A stretch of 64,000 bases of DNA from Thermococcus sp. CX2 (GCF_012027555.1 NZ_SNUQ01000001.1:248001-312000), one strand, 5' to 3'. Shown: positions 9,399 through 18,797, counted from the stretch's first letter. The notes: generated by a model not told the origin, from the letters alone. A program made the numbers and translations.

Positions 9399-9477
9399 AC
9401 TTTACTATTCTTCGATGTCCATCTTTTCGCTGAGGTAAAGTTATAAACATTGGACCGAAGGGCCTTTGGTGATTCTC

Positions 9478-10647
9478 ATGGCGCTGAGCGACAGATTAGA
9501 TCTCGTTAACCCTTCTGAGATTAGAAAGCTCTTCGACCTCGCTCAGGGTGTCGAGGGCCTCATCTCACTCGGAATCGGAGAACCTGACTTTGACACCCCA
9601 GAGCATATCAAGGAGTACGCAAAAGAGGCCCTAGACAAGGGGATGACACATTATAGCCCCAACGCCGGAATCATGATGCTCCGCGAGGCCGTTGCATGGA
9701 AGCTAAAGGAGCAGAACGGCATCGAGGTTGACCCCAAGAGCCAGGTAATGATAACCGTCGGGGCCAACCAGGCGTTCATCATGGGGCTCGCAGCGTTTCT
9801 CAGGGATAACGAGGAGGTTCTGATCCCAAGCCCGATGTTCGTGAGCTATGCCCCAGCGGTAATCCTCGCAGGAGGAAAACCAGTTGAAGTCCCGACCTAT
9901 GAAGAGAACGAGTTCCGCCTGAGCGTTGATGACCTCGAGAAATACGTTACCGAGAAGACGAGGGCCCTCATAATAAACAGTCCGAACAACCCAACGGGAG
10001 CCGTTTTGACCAAGAAGGACCTCGAGGAGATAGCCGATTTTGCCGTCGAGCACGACCTGATAGTTTTCAGCGACGAGGTTTATGAGCACTTCGTTTACGA
10101 CGGCGTCAGAAACCACAGCATAGCGGCTCTCGACGGCATGTTCGAGAGGACGATAACGATAAACGGCTTCTCCAAGACTTTCGCCATGACCGGCTGGCGC
10201 CTCGGCTTCGTTGCCGCGCCGGAGTGGATAATCGAAAAGATGACCCGCTTCCAGATGTACAACGCCACCTGTCCCGTAACTTTCGTCCAGTACGCGGCTG
10301 CAAAAGCTTTGAGGGACGAGAGGAGCTGGAAGGCCGTCGAGGAGATGCGCAGGGAGTACGAAAGGAGGAGAAACCTCGTCTGGAAGAGGCTGAACGAGAT
10401 GGGCCTGCCGACAGTCAAACCGAAGGGAGCCTTCTACATATTCCCGCGCATAAAGGACACTGGGCTGACGAGCAAAGAGTTCAGCGAACTGATGCTCCTC
10501 GAGGCGAAGGTCGCGGTCGTTCCCGGCAGCGCCTTCGGAGAGGCCGGCGAGGGCTACATAAGGATAAGCTACGCCACTGCCTACGAGCAGCTTGAAGAAG
10601 CAATGGACAGAATGGAGAAGGTGTTAAAAGAGAAAAAGCTGGTCTGA
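9478..10647 (+). CDS. PLP-dependent aromatic/aspartate aminotransferase (class I)
   Basis: 389 residues from ATG 9478 (GGTGAT 4 nt upstream; TTATAAAC TATA box near 9440). Class I fold-type I residues are visible: the dinucleotide-like GANQAF, the SPNNPTGAV motif (PLP-binding Asn), DEVYEHFVY, and the Schiff-base lysine in INGFSKTFAMTGWRLGF near residue 235. The start MALSDRLDLVNPSEIRKLFD closely resembles, from memory, the aromatic aminotransferases of Pyrococcus and Thermococcus, which transfer amino groups from Phe, Tyr and Trp to 2-oxoglutarate. The gene stands alone and ends before a pyrimidine-rich stretch (GGTTTTCCTTTTTCC) that may terminate transcription. Confidence 0.9.
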   Translation: MALSDRLDLVNPSEIRKLFDLAQGVEGLISLGIGEPDFDTPEHIKEYAKEALDKGMTHYSPNAGIMMLREAVAWKLKEQNGIEVDPKSQVMITVGANQAFIMGLAAFLRDNEEVLIPSPMFVSYAPAVILAGGKPVEVPTYEENEFRLSVDDLEKYVTEKTRALIINSPNNPTGAVLTKKDLEEIADFAVEHDLIVFSDEVYEHFVYDGVRNHSIAALDGMFERTITINGFSKTFAMTGWRLGFVAAPEWIIEKMTRFQMYNATCPVTFVQYAAAKALRDERSWKAVEEMRREYERRRNLVWKRLNEMGLPTVKPKGAFYIFPRIKDTGLTSKEFSELMLLEAKVAVVPGSAFGEAGEGYIRISYATAYEQLEEAMDRMEKVLKEKKLV

Positions 10648-10670
10648 GGTTTTCCTTTTTCCATTTGACC

Positions 10671-11315
10671 TCACAGGCGCTCCAACATGGCGTTTATCTC
10701 TTCTCCAACTTCTATGATCGCGTAGTAGCCTTTGAAGAGCGGCCCAGGGTTTATTACAGTGGTTTCTCCAATTCTGTCGACGCCCCTCGCCTCGTGGATG
10801 TGGCCGCAGATGACCAGGGGCGGCTGCCTCTCCTCGATGAAACTCCTCAACGCCTTACTGCCGACGTGAAGTCCGGAGCGAACTTTGTCAGTTACCGTGT
10901 TGTAGGGTGGAGCGTGGGAGAGTATCACGTCTCCCTTTTGGTAGTTCCTCTCAAGAATCCCGTGGATTTCTTCTTCGGTTAGCTCCCATATTGTGTTGAA
11001 AGGGGTGATGTTTGAGCCACCGACTCCAACGACGCCCAGTCCGTTGAGCTCAACCCGCTTGTTGTGGACAGAAATTCCGAGTTCTTCCAAAAGCTCTGGC
11101 ACGTCCCTGCCGTCGCAGTTGCCGTGGACGGCTATGATTGGCTTGCCGAGCTCCAAGAGAGGCCCCAGAATCCTCCTGGCCGTTTCAGCACCGCTGAAGT
11201 TGGTTACGTCCCCTGCAATGAGCAGGGCATCGAAGTCCTCCGCAGAGAGCCTGCTGGAGAACTTCTCGACCATTTCGAGGTTTCCATGGAGGTCAGTTAT
11301 AGCGACAAGCCTCAT
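10671..11315 (-). CDS. Calcineurin-like metallophosphoesterase
   Basis: 214 residues from ATG 11315 (GAGGTG 6 nt upstream). The conserved metal-binding motifs are in order: DLHGN near residue 7, LIAGDVTNFSG, the HGNCD block, ILSHAPPYNT and the final GHIHEARG. This is the small single-domain type, close to the YfcE/MJ0936 phosphodiesterases, acting on phosphodiesters or phosphomonoesters with two bound metals. The natural substrate is unknown. The gene is convergent with the aminotransferase and lies just downstream of htpX on the same strand. Confidence 0.88.
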   Translation of the reverse strand: MRLVAITDLHGNLEMVEKFSSRLSAEDFDALLIAGDVTNFSGAETARRILGPLLELGKPIIAVHGNCDGRDVPELLEELGISVHNKRVELNGLGVVGVGGSNITPFNTIWELTEEEIHGILERNYQKGDVILSHAPPYNTVTDKVRSGLHVGSKALRSFIEERQPPLVICGHIHEARGVDRIGETTVINPGPLFKGYYAIIEVGEEINAMLERL

Positions 11316-11348
11316 TGCTACCACCTCAGAACAAAAATGATGAGAGAC

Positions 11349-12221
11349 TCAGAAGTACATGCCCATCTCCTCGGCTATCTTCCTGAGGCGCGCTATCCTC
11401 TTCTCCGTTGGCGGGTGGGTGGAGAACAACTCGGCGACACTCATTCCCCTGAAGGGGTTCACTATGAACATATGAGCGGTGGCTGGGTTGCCTTCGCTCA
11501 TAGGCCTGTATCTCACCGCGGCTTCAATCTTTTCGAGTGCCCTCGCGAGGGCCCACGGCTTGCCGCTTATTCTGGCCCCAGTTTCGTCCGCCAGGTACTC
11601 CCTTGAGCGGCTTATTGCCATCTGTATCATCATCGCCACTATCGGGGCGAGGATGGCTATGAGGATAGCCGTGATCACGTTGCTTCCGTCCCTGTCGTCC
11701 CTGCCAAAGCCGCCGAAGATGGCTACCCACCTCGCCCAGTAGGCGAGGTTAATTATGGCCCCAGCCAGGGCTGCCGCAATTGTGCTTATGAGTATGTCCC
11801 TGTTCTTTACGTGGCCCAGCTCGTGAGCTATGACTCCTTCGAGCTCGTCCCTGTCGAGAATCCTAAGGAGACCTTGGGTAACAGCCACTACCGCGTGCTT
11901 AGGATCCCTGCCAGTCGCGAAGGCGTTTGGCGTCTCGCTGGGAATTATCGCAATCCTTGGCGTGGGAATGCCCGCCTTTTCGGCGAGCTTTCTGACTATA
12001 GCGTAGAGCTCTGGGGCCTCGCTCTCGTCCACTATCCTTGCCCTGTACCAAGCGAGCACTATCTTGTCGCTGTACCAGTAGGAGAAGGAGTTTATCGCCA
12101 GCGCGAAGAGGAACATCAGGAAGGCCGCGTCCTGGCCGCCTATGACGTAGCCGATGGCCATCAACAGGCCAGTGAGGAAACCCATGAGCAGGCTTGTTCT
12201 CAACCAGAGCTCAAGTCCCAT
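11349..12221 (-). CDS. htpX: HtpX-type membrane zinc metalloprotease (M48)
   Basis: 290 residues from ATG 12221 with a strong GAGGAGGTGA site. Two N-terminal membrane helices (residues 8-27 and 32-50) are followed by the HELGH zinc motif in [15 protein letters not shown] near residue 135. Then come a hydrophobic hairpin of two helices and the third zinc ligand Glu in [11 protein letters not shown]. The family degrades misfolded or damaged membrane proteins from the cytoplasmic face. The start codon is 4 bases from the stop of the AK6-like kinase gene, indicating an operon with that gene and possibly the phosphoesterase. Confidence 0.92.
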   Translation of the reverse strand: MGLELWLRTSLLMGFLTGLLMAIGYVIGGQDAAFLMFLFALAINSFSYWYSDKIVLAWYRARIVDESEAPELYAIVRKLAEKAGIPTPRIAIIPSETPNAFATGRDPKHAVVAVTQGLLRILDRDELEGVIAHELGHVKNRDILISTIAAALAGAIINLAYWARWVAIFGGFGRDDRDGSNVITAILIAILAPIVAMMIQMAISRSREYLADETGARISGKPWALARALEKIEAAVRYRPMSEGNPATAHMFIVNPFRGMSVAELFSTHPPTEKRIARLRKIAEEMGMYF

Positions 12222-12225
12222 TCTA

Positions 12226-12756
12226 TCACCTCCTCAGATATTTTACTATATCGTCAAACCTGTCACTCCAGTCTACAATTCCAACGCGCCTTTTAACTCC
12301 TCCCTCCAAGAGGTGTACTATTTCCTCTACGATTTCTTCGGGAGTCTTTCCAGTTGTATCCACTTCAATCACGTTCTCGTTCTCTTCCAGAGCCTCAACC
12401 AGTATCTCGTCTATGAGCTCGGCCTCCACGTTCTCCCCTACCTTTTCCTTTGGGTAGTCCCTCTCAATTAAACGTTGCGCCACAATTTTGGGGTCTGCCC
12501 TCAGGACTATCACGAAATCCACCGGAACGTAGTGGCTCAGATGGCCGTCTATGACCACGTTCTCCCCAATGGTCTTGTCCATGACCTCGGCGAGCTCATC
12601 AACGTCTATCTCGATTTCATCGCCAACCCTCTCGCCTATCCCGTGTTCGACCGCGAAGTCTTTTACGCTTATGTACTCGTAGCCCAGCCTCCCGGCGAGC
12701 AGTTTTGAGACTGTTGTCTTCCCAACCCCAGGCGTTCCTGTTATTGCTATCCTCAT
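12226..12756 (-). CDS. AK6/Fap7-like adenylate kinase
   Basis: 176 residues from ATG 12756 (GGTGAGG upstream; the longer reading to 12816 crosses the promoter). The Walker A loop GTPGVGKTT is at residue 7. It is followed by the NMP-binding part ([20 protein letters not shown]) and a short lid ([19 protein letters not shown]) typical of adenylate kinase isoenzyme 6. Archaeal and eukaryotic AK6/Fap7 proteins have ATPase and adenylate kinase activity and act with ribosomal protein uS11 in late small-subunit maturation. Length fits this family (about 180) and not the standard archaeal Adk. It sits directly upstream of htpX. Confidence 0.85.
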   Translation of the reverse strand: MRIAITGTPGVGKTTVSKLLAGRLGYEYISVKDFAVEHGIGERVGDEIEIDVDELAEVMDKTIGENVVIDGHLSHYVPVDFVIVLRADPKIVAQRLIERDYPKEKVGENVEAELIDEILVEALEENENVIEVDTTGKTPEEIVEEIVHLLEGGVKRRVGIVDWSDRFDDIVKYLRR

Positions 12757-12890
12757 GCCCTCACCAGTTTTAATAACCACAAGTAGGTTTTTAAACCTAT
12801 GGTCTCGCTTCGACACTTGTCGATTTCAACTTTAGCAGAAAACGAAAGACTTATAAGGTTTGGGGCCCCTAATTATGGCAGGTGAGTAGT

Positions 12891-13112
12891 ATGAAGCGGC
12901 TGAAATCCACCCTACTTCAGAAGAGGCTTCAGGTGGTAAGGGAAAGGAAAAAGATGCTCCTCCTCGAGGAGGCCAGGCTGGTTAGGCTTTCCCGCCAGAA
13001 GAAAATAGCTGCGGAGGTTCTTTCCAAGGTTAGGAAGGAGAAGTTCCAGGTCTTGATGGAAGAAGCAAGGCTCATAAGAACCCTTAAGCAGAGCGGCTAC
13101 CCAGCCGTCTGA
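12891..13112 (+). CDS. Small basic helical protein
   Basis: 73 residues from ATG 12891 (AGGTGAG 6 nt upstream, TTATAAGG TATA box near 12851). The protein is rich in Lys, Arg, Glu and Leu with a heptad-like pattern, no cysteines and no membrane span. It contains a loose internal repeat (LLEEARLVRLSRQKK and LMEEARLIRTLKQS). It could bind nucleic acid or form a coiled coil, but I do not recognise it. Convergent with the AdoMet synthetase gene. Confidence 0.55.
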   Translation: MKRLKSTLLQKRLQVVRERKKMLLLEEARLVRLSRQKKIAAEVLSKVRKEKFQVLMEEARLIRTLKQSGYPAV

Positions 13113-13153
13113 CTCCCTCAACTTTAAAAACTTTGTAAAGAAAGGGGAAAAGC

Positions 13154-14371
13154 TCAGAAGACGGTGAGCTTGTCCTCAAGAATCATCTTCTGGATCTTGG
13201 TTATGTCGGCGAGCCAAGCGTCGGCTATCTCGTAGGCGGGCTTCTGTATGGCATCGATGCTGTAGCCCTTCTTAGGTATCACCTGGATGCTGGCAACGAG
13301 CGGCTCGTCAATCGGCTTGCCTATCTGGCTGAGTATCCTGACGTAGACCTCCTCGACGCCCTCGACCTGCTCGGCGATGTCGTTGGCGATGAGCATCGAG
13401 AGGAGGTTGTAAATCTTTCCAACGTGGCTGACCGGGTTCTTTCCAGCGGCGGCCTCCATGCTCATGTGCCTGTTTGGAGTGATGAGGCCGTTAACACGGT
13501 TGCCCCTACCAACGGAACCGTCGTCGCCGGCCTCGGCTGAAGTTCCGGTGACGGTGATGTAGTAGATGCCCTTCTCCGGGTCGTCGGCGGTGTTGACGTA
13601 GATGTTGACCTTCCTCTCGGTGTGGGCCTCGGCGACGCCCTTAGCGGCCTCGTAGATGGCCTCCTTGACGACAAAGTACTCCTCAGGGTTCTGAACCTCG
13701 CTGTCGACTATGGCGGCGGCTATAGTTATGTCTATCTCATCGCCCCTCCTGAGGCCCATGACCTTGATGTCCTCACCAACAGCCGGCCACTTCTTCTTGA
13801 ACTCGTCGCTGTTGAGCAGCTTTTCGGTCTCAAGGACTATCCTCTCGGTTTCGCTAAGCGGAGCGTAGCCGACACCGAAGGAGGTGTCGTTGGCGAGCGG
13901 AATCGGAGTCTCCTTGGCCTTGTTGAAGACTCCAACGAGGTCAACGCTTCCCTGGCCTATGCGGGAGTCGATGACGACGTGGTAGTCGAGATCAAGGTGC
14001 CTGACGGCATTCTTCAGGTACTCCCTGGCAGCCTTTATTGCGACCTCGTGAACGGGGAACATCTCCCTATCGACTATCTCGACAGCCCTACCGGAGAGGA
14101 GAATGTAAATTGGCTTGATGACCTCACCGCCACCGAAGCGCGGGTAGGCCTTACCGCCAACGACCTCGACCTGATCCGTGTTGTGGTGGAGGATAATTCC
14201 ATATCTCTTTATGTACTCCCTGCTGAGAGCCCTGCTAACGGCCTCGGCTATACCGTCGGCTATGCTGTCGGGGTGTCCTATTCCCTTTCTTTCGACGAGC
14301 TCGACCTTCTGCATCTCCACAGGAGTCCTAACGAGCTCCTCAACCACTATGTTCCTAACCTTCTCGGCCAT
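13154..14371 (-). CDS. S-adenosylmethionine synthetase, archaeal type
   Basis: 405 residues from ATG 14371, which follows GAGGTGA by 5 nt. A longer open frame runs to 14689 but crosses the promoter and the antisense of a structured RNA, and its extra residues do not look like protein. The archaeal MAT signatures are [21 protein letters not shown] near the start, [12 protein letters not shown], and [23 protein letters not shown] in the second half. The enzyme makes AdoMet from methionine and ATP. It belongs to the archaeal branch, which is divergent from bacterial MetK. The TATA box ATTATATAAGC (near 14420, minus strand) gives a leader of about 26 nt. Confidence 0.96.
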   Translation of the reverse strand: MAEKVRNIVVEELVRTPVEMQKVELVERKGIGHPDSIADGIAEAVSRALSREYIKRYGIILHHNTDQVEVVGGKAYPRFGGGEVIKPIYILLSGRAVEIVDREMFPVHEVAIKAAREYLKNAVRHLDLDYHVVIDSRIGQGSVDLVGVFNKAKETPIPLANDTSFGVGYAPLSETERIVLETEKLLNSDEFKKKWPAVGEDIKVMGLRRGDEIDITIAAAIVDSEVQNPEEYFVVKEAIYEAAKGVAEAHTERKVNIYVNTADDPEKGIYYITVTGTSAEAGDDGSVGRGNRVNGLITPNRHMSMEAAAGKNPVSHVGKIYNLLSMLIANDIAEQVEGVEEVYVRILSQIGKPIDEPLVASIQVIPKKGYSIDAIQKPAYEIADAWLADITKIQKMILEDKLTVF

Positions 14372-14469
14372 GAGCGTCACCTCAACTTTGTTGTCTTGGA
14401 CGGGTCTGTTCATCAGCTTATATAATTTTCGGCATGAATTAGGAAGACTAATATTCTCCACAGTTATGA

Positions 14470-14486
14470 AATCCGAAACCCTTAAA
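14470..14486 (+). promoter_or_regulatory. BRE/TATA promoter of the 14.5-kb H/ACA RNA
   Basis: The sequence CGAAACCCTTAAAA is an archaeal BRE plus TATA element. Transcription would start about 25 bases downstream, near 14508-14512, just where the GC-rich structured region begins and with no open frame following. Confidence 0.6.
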
Positions 14487-14510
14487 ATTTTCCTCGAAAA
14501 TTCTCCATAA

Positions 14511-14672
14511 CGGGTAAGCATCCGACGCCGCTCGGCAGCCCGGCCGTGGGAGCTTCCCAAAGGGATGCTGTGAGCACGGTGGACGGCCGAGCGAACAGGG
14601 CTTGGCCTCCGGACCGCTCGAGACTGCCTTCCGGCTTTCGATGAAGGCGGGGGATCAGCCAAGCCCACATTT
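14511..14672 (+). ncRNA. Two-hairpin box H/ACA guide RNA
   Basis: A GC-rich block in an otherwise AT-rich gap. Hairpin I has lower stem CGCTCGGC (14529-14536) with GCCGAGCG (14586-14593), one spacer base and ACA at 14595-14597. Inside are CCGTG/CACGG and a near-perfect AGCTTCCC/GGGATGCT helix. Hairpin II has a perfect 9-bp lower stem, GGGCTTGGC (14598-14606) with GCCAAGCCC (14658-14666), followed at once by ACA 14667-14669. Its upper stem CTGCCTTC/GAAGGCGG closes an apical loop with GATGA, as expected for an L7Ae k-loop. A T5 run follows. Each stem is followed by ACA on this strand only, which fixes the orientation. Such RNAs guide Cbf5-dependent pseudouridylation of rRNA. The T run is also part of the TATA box of the translin gene. 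Targets were not worked out. Confidence 0.78.
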
Positions 14673-14706
14673 TTAAGGACTTCCCCCAACTTTTTCTGGT
14701 GAAAAC

Positions 14707-15324
14707 ATGGGGCTGAAGAAAATAGTCTCCGAGATTAGAGCCGTTCTCGACGAAAAGGACGCCCTCAGGGAAGAAGCATTGAAACTCACGAGAGAGATAG
14801 TAAGACTGAGCGGGGACACGATAAAGGCCCTCCACAGGGGAGAAATTGAGAAAGCCGAGGAGAGGCTCAAACTGGCGCGCGAGAAAGTTGCGCAGCTGAG
14901 GGAGAGACTGGCCGACCACCCAGACCTCTACTTCAGCGGCTACGTCCAGAGCGCTCACCAGGAGTTCGTTGAGGCGACGCTTTTCTACAGCTACATCGCT
15001 GGGAGGGACTTCCCGTCCCCGGGAGAACTCGGCGTTCCAGCGGCGGACTATGCCCTGGGCATAGGGGACTTCATCGGCGAGCTGAGGAGACATTTCCTGC
15101 TGTTGCTCCTTGAGGGCAAACTGGATAAAGCCGAGGAAGTCTACAGATTCATGGAAGAGGCCTACGAGGAGCTCATGACGCTCGAATATCCAAAAGGTCT
15201 TGTAAACATTCGCCAGAAGCAGGATCAGGCAAGGCACATTCTCGAGAGAACTCTCGAAGATTTGACGAGGGCGAAGCTGAGCAAGAGCCTAGAGGAGAAG
15301 CTCGAGAAAACTCTAAAGGATTAG
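14707..15324 (+). CDS. Translin-family protein
   Basis: 205 residues from ATG 14707 with TGGTG 6 nt upstream and a TATA box (TTTTTAAGG near 14670-14678). The protein is all-helical with the translin pattern: an N-terminal helix of about 50 residues, then [24 protein letters not shown] near residue 80 and the block [28 protein letters not shown], which matches the conserved translin/TRAX region with its acidic residues. Archaeal translins form octameric RNA-binding, sometimes RNase-active, shells. Residues in this block fit the family better than any other helical fold. Confidence 0.85.
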   Translation: MGLKKIVSEIRAVLDEKDALREEALKLTREIVRLSGDTIKALHRGEIEKAEERLKLAREKVAQLRERLADHPDLYFSGYVQSAHQEFVEATLFYSYIAGRDFPSPGELGVPAADYALGIGDFIGELRRHFLLLLLEGKLDKAEEVYRFMEEAYEELMTLEYPKGLVNIRQKQDQARHILERTLEDLTRAKLSKSLEEKLEKTLKD

Positions 15325-15354
15325 CTAATTACATAATTAGGTGATTCAGTTATT

Positions 15355-15924
15355 ATGGAATTAAACAAAAAGCTCGAGAGGATTGCGGAGGTTCAGCGGA
15401 AGCTCGCCGCCAGGGTAGTCGAGAGGCCGCTCAACTTGGAGGACATCGAAACAGTTGGGGCAGTTGATGTTTCCTACAGGGAGAGCCTCGCGAGGAGCGC
15501 TTTCATCCTGTGCTCTTTTCCTTCCTGCGAGGTTCTGAAATCCAAGGTTATAGAAACCGAAGTTAGCTTTCCCTACGTTTCGACGTTCTTTTTCCTCAGG
15601 GAGACAAGGTCAGTCCTCTTGGCCCTTCGCGGTGAAGAGTTCGATGTCCTGCTCGTCGAGGGCCACGGAAGGGCACACCCCAGGGGCTACGGGCTGGCCT
15701 CCCATATAGGTCTCCTACTCCATAAACCAACCATAGGCGTCGCCAAAAGGCCCCTGCGCGGCGTTCCTGAGGAATCCTTCGTGAGGGTGGGAAAAGCTTA
15801 TGTAAGCGTCGGACATCTAATCGATTTGAACTCTGCGGTGAGAATCGTTGAAGCTCTACTAGAGCGAGGCTATCCAAAACCGCTAAAACTCGCTGATAGG
15901 CTCTCAAAGAGGGGAAGCCTATGA
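15355..15924 (+). CDS. nfi: Endonuclease V (deoxyinosine 3'-endonuclease)
   Basis: 189 residues from ATG 15355. Motifs in order: GAVDVSY (catalytic Asp) near residue 35, [12 protein letters not shown] (catalytic Glu of the PYxPxxLxFRE motif), [21 protein letters not shown] and the lysine in [11 protein letters not shown]. The usual DGxGxxHPR is [11 protein letters not shown] here, so the Asp that normally binds metal is Glu. The enzyme nicks DNA one base 3' to deoxyinosine and starts repair of deaminated adenine, important at high temperature. It is shorter than most bacterial homologues (about 220). Its stop overlaps the start of the riboflavin kinase gene by 4 bases. Confidence 0.9.
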   Translation: MELNKKLERIAEVQRKLAARVVERPLNLEDIETVGAVDVSYRESLARSAFILCSFPSCEVLKSKVIETEVSFPYVSTFFFLRETRSVLLALRGEEFDVLLVEGHGRAHPRGYGLASHIGLLLHKPTIGVAKRPLRGVPEESFVRVGKAYVSVGHLIDLNSAVRIVEALLERGYPKPLKLADRLSKRGSL

Positions 15925-16559
15925 AGAAGCTCAAACTGCTAGTCACGCTCGCAAAAAGGGGTGCGATAGGTGAAAAAGTCAAGATAACTCTCAGGGAGCT
16001 CGCCGATGAGCTAGAAATATCTCCCCAATCGGTTCTCAGGCTGCTAGACGAGATGGAGAAGGAAGGCCTGGTTTCCAAAGAGGTCTTGGGCAGGAAAACC
16101 TACGTCGAGATAGACCATGAGGGGCTAGCGTTCCTCGAAAGCCTCTGCGATGCCATCTCCGAGGCGCTCTACAACGGGGTAATAATAGGAGAGGTAATCT
16201 CAGGAATCGGAGAGGGGGCCTATTACGTTAAGCAGTACGCCCACCTAATAAGGGAGTACCTCGGTTTCGATCCATATCCCGGAACGCTCAACATCAGGGT
16301 TCTCTTCCCGAAGACCGTTTTCGACGCCCTCTGTGGGGTCAGGCCTGTTGTACTCCCGGGCTTCACCAAGGATGGCAGAACCTTTGGGGACGTCAAGGCC
16401 TACCGCATTAGGATCAACGACATAGAGGGCGCGATAGTGGTACCCTCGAGAACCGTCCATCCGCCCAGAATAGCTGAAATAATAGCTCCCGTCTATTTGA
16501 GGGAAGCACTAAACCTTAAGGACGGGTCAAGAATAACTCTAAGGGTCGTGAAAGGATGA
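15921..16559 (+). CDS. CTP-dependent riboflavin kinase with N-terminal regulator domain
   Basis: 212 residues. Residues 1-80 form a winged helix ([28 protein letters not shown]). Residues 85-212 form the archaeal riboflavin kinase barrel, with [30 protein letters not shown] and the late [14 protein letters not shown]. Archaeal RibK uses CTP rather than ATP to make FMN. The fused form (RbkR) is known as both kinase and repressor/activator of riboflavin genes. Here it overlaps endonuclease V (ATGA) and the next membrane gene (ATGA), so it lies in a tight operon without other riboflavin genes nearby. Confidence 0.9.
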   Translation: MKKLKLLVTLAKRGAIGEKVKITLRELADELEISPQSVLRLLDEMEKEGLVSKEVLGRKTYVEIDHEGLAFLESLCDAISEALYNGVIIGEVISGIGEGAYYVKQYAHLIREYLGFDPYPGTLNIRVLFPKTVFDALCGVRPVVLPGFTKDGRTFGDVKAYRIRINDIEGAIVVPSRTVHPPRIAEIIAPVYLREALNLKDGSRITLRVVKG

Positions 16560-17080
16560 AGGAGGAATGGAAGTCCATCCTAACAGGGGCGGGAATCGGA
16601 GCGTTTCTTGGATTCACCGTGGCAGTGGCACTCTACTCCACCCTCAACAACGATGATGTGGTATACTTGATATACGTGGGCATGCTCATCGGTGCACTCC
16701 TCGGCCTTAGGTACAGGATTGAGGTCAACGCCTCCGCCTATTCCTTTCCCCTTGGTTTTGCGGTCACTGTTATCCTAGCCGGCATCTGGATGGTGAGGGA
16801 CGTAAGGCCGACCGAGGTCTACCTGTTCCTGGCCGCAGTGATGACTATAATGCTCTTCATAAAATCCGAGGGTCTTTTAGACATGTTCCTCGTGCCGATA
16901 ACATACTTCGGGGGCTTTACAGTGGCTATGCTGGCCTTTAAGGGCTACCAGCCGCTCCAGGGGACAGAAGGTGCTGTTGTAAGCCTCTTTGTGGTTGGTG
17001 TGATGGGGGCGATCTTAGCATTCTTTGCGGTCTTCGCGAGGTGGACCTTTACAAAAGCGAAGAAGATCCCAATGAGGTAA
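16556..17080 (+). CDS. Polytopic membrane protein of unknown function
   Basis: 174 residues, start overlapping the RibK stop by ATGA. About six hydrophobic helices with short loops (for example [54 protein letters not shown]). There are no conserved charged residues inside the helices that would suggest a known transporter. Coupling to RibK might suggest a link to riboflavin, but the operon is also coupled to endonuclease V, so this is weak. Confidence 0.6.
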   Translation: MKEEWKSILTGAGIGAFLGFTVAVALYSTLNNDDVVYLIYVGMLIGALLGLRYRIEVNASAYSFPLGFAVTVILAGIWMVRDVRPTEVYLFLAAVMTIMLFIKSEGLLDMFLVPITYFGGFTVAMLAFKGYQPLQGTEGAVVSLFVVGVMGAILAFFAVFARWTFTKAKKIPMR

Positions 17081-17121
17081 CGTTTAAATATGTTCGCCAG
17101 TAACCTACTCTGGTGGTTAGA

Positions 17122-17331
17122 ATGGTGATGCGTCTCTCGAGGCTCTACGGAAAGCAGATTTACAACACCAGGGGCTACTATGTCGGCTACGTCGACGAGG
17201 TTCTCATTGAGATAGACAAAGGACGCGGGAAGATCCTTGCCCTTGGACTGCCTGGCGAGAAAGTCGGCGTTCCCTACGACAGGGTCACGGCGATAGGCGA
17301 CATAATCCTCGTAAGGTCAAAAGAAGAGTGA
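17122..17331 (+). CDS. PRC-barrel domain protein
   Basis: 69 residues from ATG 17122 (GGTGG 5 nt upstream); ATG 17128 is an alternative. The sequence MRLSRLYGKQIYNTRGYYVGYVDEVLIEIDKGRGKILAL followed by VPYDRVTAIGDIILV is a single PRC-barrel. In archaea these stand-alone barrels are common; related domains occur in RimM and CdvA, and other archaeal examples interact with division and membrane proteins. TATA-like CGTTTAAATATG is at 17082. Confidence 0.8.
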   Translation: MVMRLSRLYGKQIYNTRGYYVGYVDEVLIEIDKGRGKILALGLPGEKVGVPYDRVTAIGDIILVRSKEE

Positions 17332-17333
17332 GG

Positions 17334-18797
17334 CTAAGCCTCTTTAACTTTTAATGCCTCAAGGAACTTTTCCGTTATTGCCTCTTCTGCCAGCCTTAGG
17401 AGAGAGCTCTTGTCCTTGGCTAGCTTGAAGATCCCGAGGGGAATCCTCGCGCCGCCAGACTGGGCGTGGCCACCGCCGCTTCCGATGTCGCCAAAGGCCT
17501 CCCTGAGAACTGCCCCGATATTGACCCTGACGTCGCGCGTTCTGGCTGAAATCTCAATCCTGTCGTCAACGATGCCGAAGACGAGAACCGTCGTTATTCC
17601 CTCCAGCCTCAGGAGGAAGTCCGCCGATTCCGCTATGGCGTCGCGGTTGGTGATGAACCCAACGTTGGAAATGACCACGTTCTTGTAGATGCGCCTGTTC
17701 ATTATGGCCTTCGCGAGTATCTCGGCAGTTTCAGTGGATATGTCCGGGTGCTCTATCTTATCGAGGAGCTCATAGTCCACCTTCTCGGCTAAGAACTCAA
17801 TGGCCTTCAAATCGACATGACTGAGTTTGGAGAACTTTTTGGTGTCGATATATACGCCATAGAACAGGGCCGTCCCGAGGATGTGGTTAACCGAGATGTT
17901 GAGCATCCTCAGATATTCTGCCAGTATTGCGGAGGAGGAATGGACCTCGGGCCTTATGTCAAGGAAGGCATCCTCGGGAAGGAGCTCCTGAAGGTGCTGG
18001 AGGATTTGATGGTGGTCGATGAGAACTTTTATCTTTTCGTAGTCACTCTGGTCGAGTATCGTCAGGTTTCCATTAGGCTGACAGTCAACGAGGGCTATGA
18101 AGGGGTAGCGCCTCAGCTCATAGGAGCCGCGGGATATTTTCCTGAGCTCTACTCCGAGGAGGTTCACAAAGGCCCTGTTCTCGTGGTGGGTTATCTCACC
18201 ACCGTAGACTATCTGGGTCTTGAATCCGAGGGTCTGGGCTATGACGCTCAGGGCTGTGGCGCTTGCTATCGCGTCTGGGTCGGGATTGTCGTGTATGACA
18301 ATGAGAAGGGAATCTCCCTCGTTCCGAAGCTCCTTGAGCTTCTTGACGAGAAGGTTGGCGTTTTTCTTTTCTCCGAGCATCTCAACTGTCCTTACCATTG
18401 CATCCTTGAGTGCAGCCCTTGGAGAGATCGCATAGTCCACTTTGACCTCCGCCTCAAACTCCTCATTTATCTGAGAGATGAGCTCATCAAGGCTTATTTC
18501 GTCAGGTAAGACAGTCAGAATAGGAATTTCTTTGTTGTTTGTACGTATGACGTAGACGGTTTTTTTGATTGTATCGACGTTCATCGTCGTGATTATAGCC
18601 ATCTCGGCCCTCTCAATTCCAGCTTTCAGGAGTGTAGCTGTATATGAGAAATCACCTTGAATTACCTGAAAACCGCTCTCTTCAAGGGCCTTAGCCCGAA
18701 GCTCGTCTTTTTCGATGATTATAATCTCAAATTCTCCCTTGAGAGACTCAGCTATTGAGCGGCCGATTGCGCCACCCCCGAGTATCAGCACCCTCAT
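17334..18797 (-). CDS. RCK_N-DHH-DHHA1 phosphodiesterase (candidate cyclic-di-AMP/nucleotide phosphodiesterase)
   Basis: 487 residues from ATG 18797 (AGGTGAG upstream). The N-terminal Rossmann/TrkA-N domain begins MRVLILGGGAIGRSIAESL. The DHH domain starts near residue 160 with HDNPDPDAIASA and the DHH motif in VLIDHHQILQHL. The DHHA1 domain ends with GDIGSGGGHAQSGGARIPLG. The same architecture occurs in archaeal phosphodiesterases that hydrolyse c-di-AMP or oligoribonucleotides, so a role in second-messenger turnover tied to ion homeostasis is a reasonable family-based inference. It is convergent with the PRC-barrel gene (2 bases apart) and diverges from the 18.9-kb gene across a shared TTTAAATATAA region. 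Confidence 0.85.
   Translation of the reverse strand: MRVLILGGGAIGRSIAESLKGEFEIIIIEKDELRAKALEESGFQVIQGDFSYTATLLKAGIERAEMAIITTMNVDTIKKTVYVIRTNNKEIPILTVLPDEISLDELISQINEEFEAEVKVDYAISPRAALKDAMVRTVEMLGEKKNANLLVKKLKELRNEGDSLLIVIHDNPDPDAIASATALSVIAQTLGFKTQIVYGGEITHHENRAFVNLLGVELRKISRGSYELRRYPFIALVDCQPNGNLTILDQSDYEKIKVLIDHHQILQHLQELLPEDAFLDIRPEVHSSSAILAEYLRMLNISVNHILGTALFYGVYIDTKKFSKLSHVDLKAIEFLAEKVDYELLDKIEHPDISTETAEILAKAIMNRRIYKNVVISNVGFITNRDAIAESADFLLRLEGITTVLVFGIVDDRIEISARTRDVRVNIGAVLREAFGDIGSGGGHAQSGGARIPLGIFKLAKDKSSLLRLAEEAITEKFLEALKVKEA

Noticed and set aside
11336-11345. ATGATGA between phosphoesterase and htpX as box C
   Set aside because: No D, C' or D' boxes at suitable distances.
14511-14672. 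SRP RNA or RNase P RNA
   Set aside because: Too short for either, and the stem-ACA-stem-ACA layout fits H/ACA guide RNA.
14372-14689. N-terminal extension of the AdoMet synthetase open frame
   Set aside because: It crosses the gene's TATA box and reads antisense to the H/ACA RNA; ATG 14371 with GAGGTGA gives the family length.
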